From the NCBI GenBank assembly GCA_902796285.1, contig CADBOH010000133.1:1-14004 (forward strand): a DNA stretch of 14,004 bases, in the 5' to 3' direction. The stretch comes from an uncultured Eubacteriales bacterium. GTDB lineage: Bacteria > Bacillota > Clostridia > Christensenellales > UBA1242. Within the stretch, counting starts at the first letter, position 1. Every line of letters starts with the position of its first letter. The translations under genes and the position numbers were made by a program. A model generated the notes under the pieces. It worked only from the letters and a program-made list of their open reading frames with translations. It had not been told where the DNA came from and searched no databases. Of this stretch, positions 7,207 to 14,004 are shown one piece after another.

Positions 7207-8304
7207 ATGTTCAGCGATTTATTAAAAGAGTTTATAAGTCCGATTACGGCAGTGTTTCTAACAATATCATTGGGCTGTATTGTGGGAAGGATAAAGGTTT
7301 TAGGCTTTTCACTTGGTCTATCCGGAGTGCTGCTGATTTCTTTGATTGCGGGTGTGCTTTTTGAGATTTTCCCGGATCACTTTGGATCTAACGAACAATT
7401 TGTCGATCTTCTGAAACTCTTTTCCAATATTGGCACAGCGCTTTTTGTAAGTTCTCTTGGAATTATGTCAGGTCGGACTTTTTCCGGGTGGAAGAAAAGC
7501 TATTTTAAAAGCATTTTAATAGGTTCTTTAGTCGTCGCTGCAGATTACTTGATTTTAGTTTTAATTAAAACAATATACAAAGGTTTTGACAATGGACTGT
7601 TGCTGGGAACGTTTTGCGGCTCTTTGACAAGCACTCCCGGACTGGCTTCCGCCTTAGAGAGAAGTGACGGTGCTATGGCCGGTTTGGGATACGGAGCTTC
7701 TTACCCTTTTGGTGTACTGTTTGTCGTTTTTTTCGTTCAGTATATGGCAGAACGAAAAACTCAGCATGAAGATAAGCCGGTAATTGAGCAAAGGAAAAAA
7801 AGTGATCCATTATACCTTTTTACAGTAATATCATTTTCGGTTATTATTGGATATTTGATCGGAAATATTGAGTTTCCCGGTTTAAACATTTCATTAGGTA
7901 ACACCGGCGGGATCCTTTTATCAAGTATCTTTATAGGAGCAATCACTAAAAACAAGATAAGTATTGCAGATGAATCAAATCTATCTGTTTTAAAAAATCT
8001 TGGACTTGTATTCTTTTTTTCCGGATCAGGAATTATTTCCGGTCTTCATTTGTCAGGAAACGTCACCGTATTATTGTTTGTATACGGAGCGATCTTTTCG
8101 ATTTTTCCTGTTGTTTTTGGATACTTGATATCAATACTTGTTACGAAGGATAAGAATAAGAGCTTACAACTTGTGTGTGGAATAATGACGAGCACGCCCG
8201 CTATCGGGGCATTTCTTGAAAGACAGTCATCCGATGATCTGTCTTCATATTCGTTATCATATATCGGCGCTTTAGTGTCGATCATCTTTTTTATGAAATT
8301 ATAA
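7207..8304 (+). CDS. AspT/YidE-type exchanger-like membrane protein, short form
   Basis: A 365-aa, strongly hydrophobic protein with about ten predicted membrane segments in two homologous halves. Each half carries the signature of the aspartate:alanine exchanger family: 'GSLTSTPGLASA' (138-149) and 'GIMTSTPAIGA' (325-335). A charged linker (about 180-198) separates the halves. Typical AspT/YidE proteins are about 540-560 aa with two TrkA-C (RCK) domains between the halves; these are absent here, so regulation is probably different. The family swaps or moves small carboxylates and amino acids; the substrate here is unknown. It starts 2 nt after the phosphoesterase stop (AAAGGA lies upstream), which suggests coupled translation. 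It is not a usual member of a phage lysis region. Confidence 0.8.
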   Translation: MFSDLLKEFISPITAVFLTISLGCIVGRIKVLGFSLGLSGVLLISLIAGVLFEIFPDHFGSNEQFVDLLKLFSNIGTALFVSSLGIMSGRTFSGWKKSYFKSILIGSLVVAADYLILVLIKTIYKGFDNGLLLGTFCGSLTSTPGLASALERSDGAMAGLGYGASYPFGVLFVVFFVQYMAERKTQHEDKPVIEQRKKSDPLYLFTVISFSVIIGYLIGNIEFPGLNISLGNTGGILLSSIFIGAITKNKISIADESNLSVLKNLGLVFFFSGSGIISGLHLSGNVTVLLFVYGAIFSIFPVVFGYLISILVTKDKNKSLQLVCGIMTSTPAIGAFLERQSSDDLSSYSLSYIGALVSIIFFMKL

Positions 8305-8320
8305 AACGGAGGATTATACA

Positions 8321-10903
8321 ATGAATGAGAACACAACCCACAATAACGCGGAAAAGATCATCTATAGTGTTAAAGATGACGCATTTCTGCCCAAATATGC
8401 CGGAGTATTGTTTACAAAAAAGAATAATGATGCTTTTCTTACGGGCTTTGACATCAAGATAAAGAATAAAATCGAAAAGTTTTTTGAAGAAAAACAGGAC
8501 CCGGATATCCTGATATGCAAATGTGATCCGACCGATCAAAACAAAATCAGAACAGGAGCTGTGATCGAAGAAGAAGGTGTTACGGAGTACTCGTTCTTTA
8601 AGCTCAACTGCGAAAAAGACGAAGACGTTGTGCTGATAATCAGAGTTTCACGACATCAGAAACTTTGGGTGAATTATAAGCTGATAAATATTAATAAGCC
8701 CGATGATGTAATGACCATAATTTCTCTGAAAAAAGGGTTGAATTCCATTGTTTTTGAGTCTGCGGATACTCATAAGACCGATACGTTATTCGTTAGGATC
8801 AGTACTCTTACATACGAAAAAAGTGTTTATCCTAAAATAATAGATGACAATATGATAAATCCTAATGACTATTGCTATATCTATGATAACGGATACTATT
8901 TTCCTGACGAAAACAAAAAATACAAGATGTTGTTTTTTCCAAACAACGAACCCAACGAAGTAAAGTCACGAAAAGCCATAATTGAAGTGTACAGGGTATT
9001 TCCTTCTGAAACACAAGAGAAAGAAGAGTTGGTTTATGCTTGTAAGATTGATCCCAAAAAAGCTTTAACTATTGATTTTTCTATGTTTGATGATCCCGGT
9101 AGTACCGTCTTCTTTTCTTTGCGTCTGAAATATAAATACAAGGATGGGTTAGAGCATAAAAGCACTGTCCGAGTTTCCACGCACAAAGCAGAGCAGGCGG
9201 TAGAAGTTATGAAAATACTATTGAATGACAGAATCAACAACAATTCAAGTACTCCTTACGACAAGTTGACTGCGAAATATTATTTGGAAACTATCAGTTC
9301 GTCGATAAAAGACGTCAGAAAATTGGATGCTATTCAGGAATATTTCAGAAAGTGCAATAAGATTCATAAAACGGGACACTTTGACGATGAAATATACAGA
9401 GAGGGTTTTAAGAAGGTATTATTTTACAGCAATACTTTTGAAACTATAGATATGTTTTTTGCTTATCTTCCTCCTAACTATGATAAGGATAAAAAGTATC
9501 CGCTGATTATTTTGGCAAATACAAATGACAGGGTACACGGAAGATATTTTGTTAATTACCGCTATGAGGATATTATTGCTATAGACGTTTCTCTTAAAGG
9601 AATTACTTTGGGCAGTTATATAGGAGAAGCGTCGATCAATGACGTGATGAACGAGGTTGGAAAATACTATAAATATGACGAAGACAGGGTTTATATTACC
9701 GGATATTCAAACGGAGGAGCAGCTTCAATTTCCCAAGCTCAACTGTACCCCGACAGATATGCAGGCATCCTTCCTTTTGCCACCGGGGCGTTCAACCCCA
9801 ATAATGCCGTTAACGTGTCGAATTTGAAAGTTATAGCGATCACGGCGACGAATGATAACAGATATTATGTTTTTCGTTCTATAGATAAGATGATGAAGGA
9901 AATCAATCACAAAGATTATACTTCCTATAACCCTAAAGACTTTTCTCATGTTACGTCACATTTCCTGTGGATCAATAGAAAAACAATAAAAGAGCTGCTT
10001 GAAAGTGAGAGAAATAATTATCCCGAAAACATTGAGTTTGTCACATCAAGGAATCGTTCGCGAAAGGCTTATTGGGTGGAGATACACTCTATCGAAAAAG
10101 GCAAGAAAACCGCGAAGATCCAAGCTGCGTTGGTCGACCGTGATATTAGTATTAATATCGAGAATGCAACGGGTTTTACAATTCATTTGCCTCCTACCGT
10201 TGCAAACAATGATTTTTCGTTAACGATCAACAAAAATGCTCACTTTGATTTTCAGAAAAAGAACAGAAAAACCGTTAATGTTAAAATAAAAAACAATAAA
10301 TATTTTTTATGCAGTAAACAGCAAAGAATTACAGATCAGCACAAAGGAAACGGACTTCTTGACGTATACATAGATCCGCTTGTCATCGTTGTTCCGGACA
10401 AAGACGAAAAAGACAGTCAAATGACTAAATCTGCGCAAACGTTTTCAAATCCGACTACAAACGGTTTTGATCGAAGAATATATATATCTTATCCCGTAAA
10501 GTCCTATATAGACTTATTCGATTTAAAAGAAGTCAAAGAAAAAAGTTTAGTTATCTTTGACGACGGATCAGATAATGTTGTTCTGAATGAAATACGAAAA
10601 AAGGCAAAAATCAAAACAGAAAAGAATGGTTATCGGTATAAAAATAAGAAGTATATTGGTCCGTATTGTATCCTTCAGTTGGTTAGAAGTCCGTGGAACA
10701 GATCTCGAAACATTCTTCTTATAAGCTCGAGTGATGAGGAAATGATAAAGAAGAATTACTTTACCCGTCAACTGATAATGCCGACGTATACCAAAGATTA
10801 CAATCCCTTTTGGGGAAACGATGCATTGATATACGACGGCAGGAAATACAAAGTAATATTTGAGTTTGGGATGGAAATACGTGATACGGAACAGCAAGTG
10901 TGA
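8321..10903 (+). CDS. Large alpha/beta-hydrolase (PHB-depolymerase/prolyl-oligopeptidase-like) protein
   Basis: An 860-aa protein with GGAGG upstream, 16 nt after the exchanger gene. The centre (about 385-560) is an alpha/beta hydrolase: 'FAYLPPNYDKDKKYPLII', then 'YDEDRVYITGYSNGGAAS' with nucleophile S463 in G-Y-S-N-G, a likely acid D512 in 'ITATNDNRY', and a histidine at H543 or H547 ('FSHVTSHF'). This resembles esterases and peptidases of the PHB-depolymerase type. The first about 165 residues look like a beta-rich binding domain ('VVLIIRVSRHQKLWVNYKL', 'KKGLNSIVFESA'), and about 200-300 also looks beta-rich. The C-terminal 290 residues are mixed, with 'LVRSPWNRSRNILLISSS' near the end, a pattern also seen in other large hydrolases. 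There is no signal peptide or membrane segment. The substrate cannot be read from the sequence. It is the last gene of its unit; no terminator is seen before P4, so read-through into the next unit is possible. Confidence 0.8.
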   Translation: MNENTTHNNAEKIIYSVKDDAFLPKYAGVLFTKKNNDAFLTGFDIKIKNKIEKFFEEKQDPDILICKCDPTDQNKIRTGAVIEEEGVTEYSFFKLNCEKDEDVVLIIRVSRHQKLWVNYKLININKPDDVMTIISLKKGLNSIVFESADTHKTDTLFVRISTLTYEKSVYPKIIDDNMINPNDYCYIYDNGYYFPDENKKYKMLFFPNNEPNEVKSRKAIIEVYRVFPSETQEKEELVYACKIDPKKALTIDFSMFDDPGSTVFFSLRLKYKYKDGLEHKSTVRVSTHKAEQAVEVMKILLNDRINNNSSTPYDKLTAKYYLETISSSIKDVRKLDAIQEYFRKCNKIHKTGHFDDEIYREGFKKVLFYSNTFETIDMFFAYLPPNYDKDKKYPLIILANTNDRVHGRYFVNYRYEDIIAIDVSLKGITLGSYIGEASINDVMNEVGKYYKYDEDRVYITGYSNGGAASISQAQLYPDRYAGILPFATGAFNPNNAVNVSNLKVIAITATNDNRYYVFRSIDKMMKEINHKDYTSYNPKDFSHVTSHFLWINRKTIKELLESERNNYPENIEFVTSRNRSRKAYWVEIHSIEKGKKTAKIQAALVDRDISINIENATGFTIHLPPTVANNDFSLTINKNAHFDFQKKNRKTVNVKIKNNKYFLCSKQQRITDQHKGNGLLDVYIDPLVIVVPDKDEKDSQMTKSAQTFSNPTTNGFDRRIYISYPVKSYIDLFDLKEVKEKSLVIFDDGSDNVVLNEIRKKAKIKTEKNGYRYKNKKYIGPYCILQLVRSPWNRSRNILLISSSDEEMIKKNYFTRQLIMPTYTKDYNPFWGNDALIYDGRKYKVIFEFGMEIRDTEQQV

Positions 10904-10917
10904 CCCCCTAAATGTAA

Positions 10918-10952
10918 ATAGGACTGTAATTGTCCTATAAAGCAGATATACT
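10918..10952 (+). promoter_or_regulatory. Promoter P4 of the right DUF1906/BIG2 unit with shared dyad
   Basis: GGAC-TGTAATT-GTCC (10921-10935), 11 nt, then TATACT (10947-10952). The dyad extends to a 7-bp perfect inverted repeat, ATAGGAC / GTCCTAT (10918-10938). GCAGCTGC follows 6 nt after the -10, as in P2. No normal -35 is present at the usual spacing. The start codon is 51 nt below the -10. Confidence 0.65.
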
Positions 10953-10958
10953 GTAACT

Positions 10959-11008
10959 GCAGCTGCAAAACAATAATTTTAAAATGAAAAGAGGTAAAAA
11001 ACTATGGC
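10959..11008 (+). repeat. Conserved 50-nt leader and start region, right copy
   Basis: This stretch runs from GCAGCTGC to ATGGC of the DUF1906-like gene and matches the reverse complement of 4270-4319 at 48 of 50 positions without gaps. It holds the ribosome binding site and probably the whole 5' untranslated region. Confidence 0.9.
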
Positions 11009-11840
11009 ATGCAGAAGAGCTTATAGAGCGATGATTGAGGCGGAAAAAGAAACAGCCGCAATACTCAGCTCTGCAAAAGAAAAAACCAAAAAGGAAATAA
11101 ACCCGGCAGTTAAAGAAAAAATGCATTTTTCAAAACTGTTGTTTGGAGTGGACTCAAAAACAGCAACAAATACTGTACTCCAAAACAACATTACGGTATT
11201 CGAATGGGCGAAAAGAAGCAAGATATATCCCGGTTTCTGGGGAAGACAGATCAATGGAGAAAACTCTCTGAGTAAAAAAGAAATAGAGTTTCTCCACAGT
11301 AAAGCGTGCAAGATAGCCGCAATATATGATGATGAAGAACCTAAAGAAACCAAAGAACAGGGGAAAATACTTGCCAAGAAAATAATGCTTCGTGTAATTG
11401 ATCTTAAGATACCGCCGAAAAAAGCAATCTTTTTAAAAATCGGCGAAAAAGATACCGTGACGGAAGAATTCCTGAAATCCTATGTGGAAACCATGCTGAT
11501 AGAAGGAATGATCCCCGGAATAATGACAAACACTGACGCCAAATATCCCTTCGATATAGTTTTCGGTAAAGCAGTTCAAAAAAACAAAGAATTGTTTGAA
11601 AAGTGTGTTATTTGGGCTACGGCACCCACTATGGATCAATACGAAAACATTACAACGATTTCCCTCAGCGTTCCGGAAAAATGGGCACCGTTTGCACCTT
11701 CAGGAAAAACCAAGAAAGACATTGCAATTTGGCAGTATGGCATAGATTGTGATCCAATCGAGGATGAGAGCGAAAACGAAGTGGATTTCAATGTGGATCT
11801 TGTTGCAGATGACAGAGTGTTGATCGAAAAGATGTTCTGA
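11004..11840 (+). CDS. DUF1906-like (Rv2525c / GH25-type TIM-barrel) protein, right copy
   Basis: A 278-aa paralogue of the protein at 3453-4274; roughly half of the aligned residues are the same by eye. It begins MACRRAYR, has a lysine/glutamate-rich arm to about 44, then 'LLFGVD' (D50), 'FEWAKRSKIYPGFWGRQINGENSLSKKEIEFLH', 'EQGKILAKK', 'AIFLKIGE', 'IAIWQYG' and 'DFNVDLV'. At the acidic strand the left copy has E140 while this one has lysine (K145), so if that residue is catalytic only the left copy would be active. There is no signal peptide. It lies 16 nt before the second BIG2 gene, repeating the pair seen on the left. The constant pairing points to a shared job with the BIG2 proteins, such as folding, wall passage or release (inference). 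Confidence 0.8.
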   Translation: MACRRAYRAMIEAEKETAAILSSAKEKTKKEINPAVKEKMHFSKLLFGVDSKTATNTVLQNNITVFEWAKRSKIYPGFWGRQINGENSLSKKEIEFLHSKACKIAAIYDDEEPKETKEQGKILAKKIMLRVIDLKIPPKKAIFLKIGEKDTVTEEFLKSYVETMLIEGMIPGIMTNTDAKYPFDIVFGKAVQKNKELFEKCVIWATAPTMDQYENITTISLSVPEKWAPFAPSGKTKKDIAIWQYGIDCDPIEDESENEVDFNVDLVADDRVLIEKMF

Positions 11841-11856
11841 TGACAAGGAGAATAGT

Positions 11857-13788
11857 ATGAGTTACGTCAATTCAATAACGATTTATCCACGACAAATAAC
11901 AATGCGAAAAGAGGACTATTACTACAACGTTAGAGTAGAAGTATGTCCGAGTAACGCTGATAAAGATCTTATTTGGGCTGTGTCGGATGAATCAATAATA
12001 GAATACAATCAAACAGGAAGATATATTTATGCGAAGAAAAACGGAACTGCCTATCTAAGAGCATATGCTACCGACGGAAGCGGTGTAGTAGGATGTTGTA
12101 AAGTTACGGTACATACTAACGTAAATATCGAAACCATTACACTCGACAGAACAGAAATTACAATAGAAAAAGGAGACTGTGCAATTTTAACTGCTTCGAT
12201 CTGTCCTCCGAACGCAACGAATAAAAGCCTTCGGTGGTATGCAAATCATTCAAACGTAAGCGTAGAGAACGGAGTGGTGCGTGGACTTTCGGAAGGAACT
12301 GCAATTGTTACAGCTCGAGCGAGGGATATCGGCTCTGCCTCTGCAACATGCACGGTTCACGTTACAGAACGTATACTTGTAAACAGCATTGATTTGAACT
12401 TTTCGACTTTGCTGTTGGATAAAGGCGATACACAGGTGTTATACGCTACAGTTTGTCCGTCAAACGCAACAGACAAATCATTAAATTGGTATAGCAGTGA
12501 TATGACTACTGTTCATGTTAACCGTCACACCGGTGTTATTACAGCACAAGAAGTAGGAACGGCAACTATAACTGCTGTGGCTGCAGATGGAAGTGGTGTT
12601 TACGCACAATGCGTTGTAACGGTTCAGCAATTCATACCGGTAAGAGCAATTTATATCTGTGATCCTTGCGGACCTCTTACTGTAGGAGATGAGTTTTATT
12701 TGAATACATCAATAACGCCAGAAAACGCAACCGACCAGTCTTTGATGTGGGAGAGCAGCAATCCTAGTGTTGTAAGCGTTGGAACATATACAGGTTACAT
12801 AAGCGCGGTTTCAAGGGGCACCGCAGTAATAACAGCGAGAACTTTTAACGGCAGTGTTTCAAAAAGTATCAGTTTGACTGTTTCAAAAGAAAAAGTTGAA
12901 ATTGTTAAAGAAACTGATGGAATTATTATAAGGTTTTTAGGTGGAACAGTTAAATGGAAATGTATTAACTATGATTTAGAACTTGGAGAACCATTAAGTT
13001 GCTCATTTGAGATAGGTATGGCAAGAATGGCGTATAATGCTCAACAATGTTATTCTAATGAGCAATTAGCTTTTATATATTTGGTTGATCCTTTAGGACT
13101 TTCGTATTATTTAAAGAATTACAATTCCATTAAAAACATACAGACTACTGAAGATGAAGATTATCAATTACTATTTTTAAAAGATAATGTATTCGAATTA
13201 ATCTTTGGTGAAAGACCTAAATACTATTCCGTTATAAATGATTCACTAATTGAGACACATTTTTACAATGGGATAACTGGTTGTCTTAGATTGAGTGTAT
13301 ATTCGTCTGCAGAAATGATTTTTGGACAGCACGTGATAGATACTTCATCTTGGTTTGGTCTCATTTCTTCTATTTTTACGAGTATCTTTTCGGGTATCAC
13401 TAATGTAATAGAAGAAGGTAACAAAATATATAGCATTTCAGATATTACCAACAACGCAGTTAATTTAAATAAAGCTGTGAAGGCATATTATTATGGTAAG
13501 GGAGCTTCTGACTTTTTGGAGGATCAGTTTAATTCATGGTTCAAAAATGAAGTGATGGGGAAAATATGCGGAGGATCTAATGTTGAATTCATGAATTGGA
13601 TAGTACTATTTACCGAAATTGGTGTTAACGCTATGTTCTATTATTTTGAGAGCCTTATACCACCTGATGCAATTGAAATTAATATGATTAAAAAACTAGC
13701 TAATCATACATACTATGTTCCTATTATAATATCCGGAAGTATTACAAGAACGCTTGAAGAAATATACGACTTCTCTCAGCTTTTGTAA
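11857..13788 (+). CDS. Four-BIG2-domain protein with AT-rich unrecognised C-terminal module
   Basis: A 643-aa protein; AAGGAG lies upstream, 16 nt after the DUF1906-like gene. Four Ig-like BIG2 domains lie at about 4-88, 89-173, 174-259 and 260-346; the first three have the 'CP.NA(T/D)' cysteine and a closing 'C.V.V' cysteine, the fourth has lost both. They parallel the four BIG2 domains of the Rhs protein at the left. After residue 347 the protein changes: no DUF6531 or YD repeats, but about 297 residues that I do not recognise. These include 'IYLVDPLGLSYYL' (407-419, recalling the DP.GL motif that ends Rhs cores), a hydrophobic stretch around 496-518 ('WFGLISSIFTSIFSGI') and another near 590-608. 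Base composition falls sharply here: 12301-12360 has 33 G/C in 60, while 13081-13140 has 15 in 60. That suggests the tail was acquired separately. There is no signal peptide. No immunity-type gene follows before the terminator. It could be a toxin, a pore-forming tail or a surface-binding tail; this is open. Confidence 0.85.
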   Translation: MSYVNSITIYPRQITMRKEDYYYNVRVEVCPSNADKDLIWAVSDESIIEYNQTGRYIYAKKNGTAYLRAYATDGSGVVGCCKVTVHTNVNIETITLDRTEITIEKGDCAILTASICPPNATNKSLRWYANHSNVSVENGVVRGLSEGTAIVTARARDIGSASATCTVHVTERILVNSIDLNFSTLLLDKGDTQVLYATVCPSNATDKSLNWYSSDMTTVHVNRHTGVITAQEVGTATITAVAADGSGVYAQCVVTVQQFIPVRAIYICDPCGPLTVGDEFYLNTSITPENATDQSLMWESSNPSVVSVGTYTGYISAVSRGTAVITARTFNGSVSKSISLTVSKEKVEIVKETDGIIIRFLGGTVKWKCINYDLELGEPLSCSFEIGMARMAYNAQQCYSNEQLAFIYLVDPLGLSYYLKNYNSIKNIQTTEDEDYQLLFLKDNVFELIFGERPKYYSVINDSLIETHFYNGITGCLRLSVYSSAEMIFGQHVIDTSSWFGLISSIFTSIFSGITNVIEEGNKIYSISDITNNAVNLNKAVKAYYYGKGASDFLEDQFNSWFKNEVMGKICGGSNVEFMNWIVLFTEIGVNAMFYYFESLIPPDAIEINMIKKLANHTYYVPIIISGSITRTLEEIYDFSQLL

Positions 13789-13802
13789 ACAATGCATTAA
13801 AG

Positions 13803-13851
13803 ATGATATTATTAAGCTGCCAAATCAAAAATGGCAGCTTAATAATATCAT
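13803..13851. terminator. 20-bp perfect hairpin between convergent genes
   Basis: The left arm (13803-13822) ATGATATTATTAAGCTGCCA and the right arm (13832-13851) are perfect reverse complements with a 9-nt loop. It starts 15 nt after the BIG2 stop and lies 30 nt past the end of the convergent gene, the right place for a two-way transcription end. The GC-rich top (AAGCTGCCA) with an AT-rich base is unusual, and neither side has a clean T run, so other roles such as mRNA 3'-end protection are possible. Confidence 0.75.
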
Positions 13852-13880
13852 AAAAGATTATTTCAGATTTGGTATTGCAA

Positions 13881-14004
13881 TTACCACACCTGAGTTTTGT
13901 ACCCGTTCCACGTTCCGCCGAAGCCTTCCGCGCCTTCGTGGTAGTAGACCGTGATTTTTTCACTTTTATTCTTTTTGATCGGTTGACCGTCTTCGATCGA
14001 GTAA
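13881..14004 (-). CDS. C-terminal end of a convergent, probably secreted protein (partial)
   Basis: Only the last 40 codons are in the window, ending with TAA at 13883-13881. The frame reads '...YSIEDGQPIKKNKSEKI' followed by 'TVYYHEGAEGFGGTWNGYKT' and ends QVW. The 'VYYHEGAEGF...WNGY' tail is like the ends of many leucine-rich-repeat or Ig-like secreted proteins of gut Clostridia. I prefer this frame to overlapping ones because of that pattern. The gene points toward the BIG2 unit and probably ends the accessory block. Nothing more can be said about function. Confidence 0.65.
   Translation of the reverse strand, partial: YSIEDGQPIKKNKSEKITVYYHEGAEGFGGTWNGYKTQVW

Noticed and set aside
10985..11035. 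Short overlapping upstream frame starting at the ATGAAAAGAGGT in both DUF1906 leaders
   Set aside because: It has no Shine-Dalgarno of its own, overlaps the real site, and its conservation is explained by the 48/50 leader identity.
13742..13963. Minus-strand 73-codon frame and plus-strand 13754-13954 frame across the hairpin
   Set aside because: Both run through the palindrome and overlap the end of the BIG2 gene; the frame ending at 13881 has a recognisable secreted-protein tail and fits the convergent layout.

Overview
The window looks like an accessory region of a Gram-positive, Clostridia-type genome, perhaps Ruminococcus/Oscillospiraceae. The evidence is strong GGAGG-type ribosome binding sites, moderate-to-low GC, clostridial phage-type lysis genes, Ig-like BIG2 domains with the local flavour 'VCPSNAT', and a secreted-protein tail of the type common in that group. 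The genus is inference. No rRNA, tRNA, transposase, integrase or CRISPR array was seen.

Layout from left to right. (1) A minus-strand unit (4274 down to 1): a DUF1906-like (Rv2525c/GH25-like) protein, then a very large protein with four N-terminal BIG2 domains, a DUF6531 junction and a long YD/Rhs repeat tract that runs off the left edge. (2) A plus-strand lysis cassette (4462-6256): XhlA-like coiled-coil/membrane protein, zinc amidase endolysin with SH3 domain, and small holin-like protein, closed by a 13-bp stem terminator. (3) A plus-strand unit (6359-10903): membrane-anchored calcineurin-like phosphoesterase with a changed active-site motif, a short AspT/YidE-type exchanger, and an 860-aa alpha/beta hydrolase. 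(4) A plus-strand unit (11004-13788): a second DUF1906-like protein, then a second four-BIG2 protein whose C-terminus is not Rhs but an AT-rich unrecognised module. A 20-bp perfect hairpin separates it from the 3' end of a convergent gene at the right edge.

The most striking signal is regulatory. The leaders of all four units, and no other gap that I found, carry the same 32-nt architecture: a dyad (G/A)G(A/T)C-N7-GTC(C/A), exactly 11 nt, then a -10-like TANNNT. This suggests one regulon. The two DUF1906 genes also share a 50-nt leader and start region identical at 48 of 50 positions, although their proteins are only about half identical.

Working model (inference). The BIG2 proteins, the DUF1906 proteins and the amidase all lack a visible N-terminal signal peptide, yet BIG2/Rhs and amidase domains normally act outside the membrane. 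Co-regulation with a holin/endolysin cassette suggests release of large effector or adhesin proteins through a lysis-type (holin plus peptidoglycan hydrolase) route, resembling the type 10 secretion idea described for Gram-negatives. The two DUF1906-BIG2 modules would be alternative cargo with interchangeable C-termini. A defective-prophage remnant or a phage-derived cassette are competing explanations.
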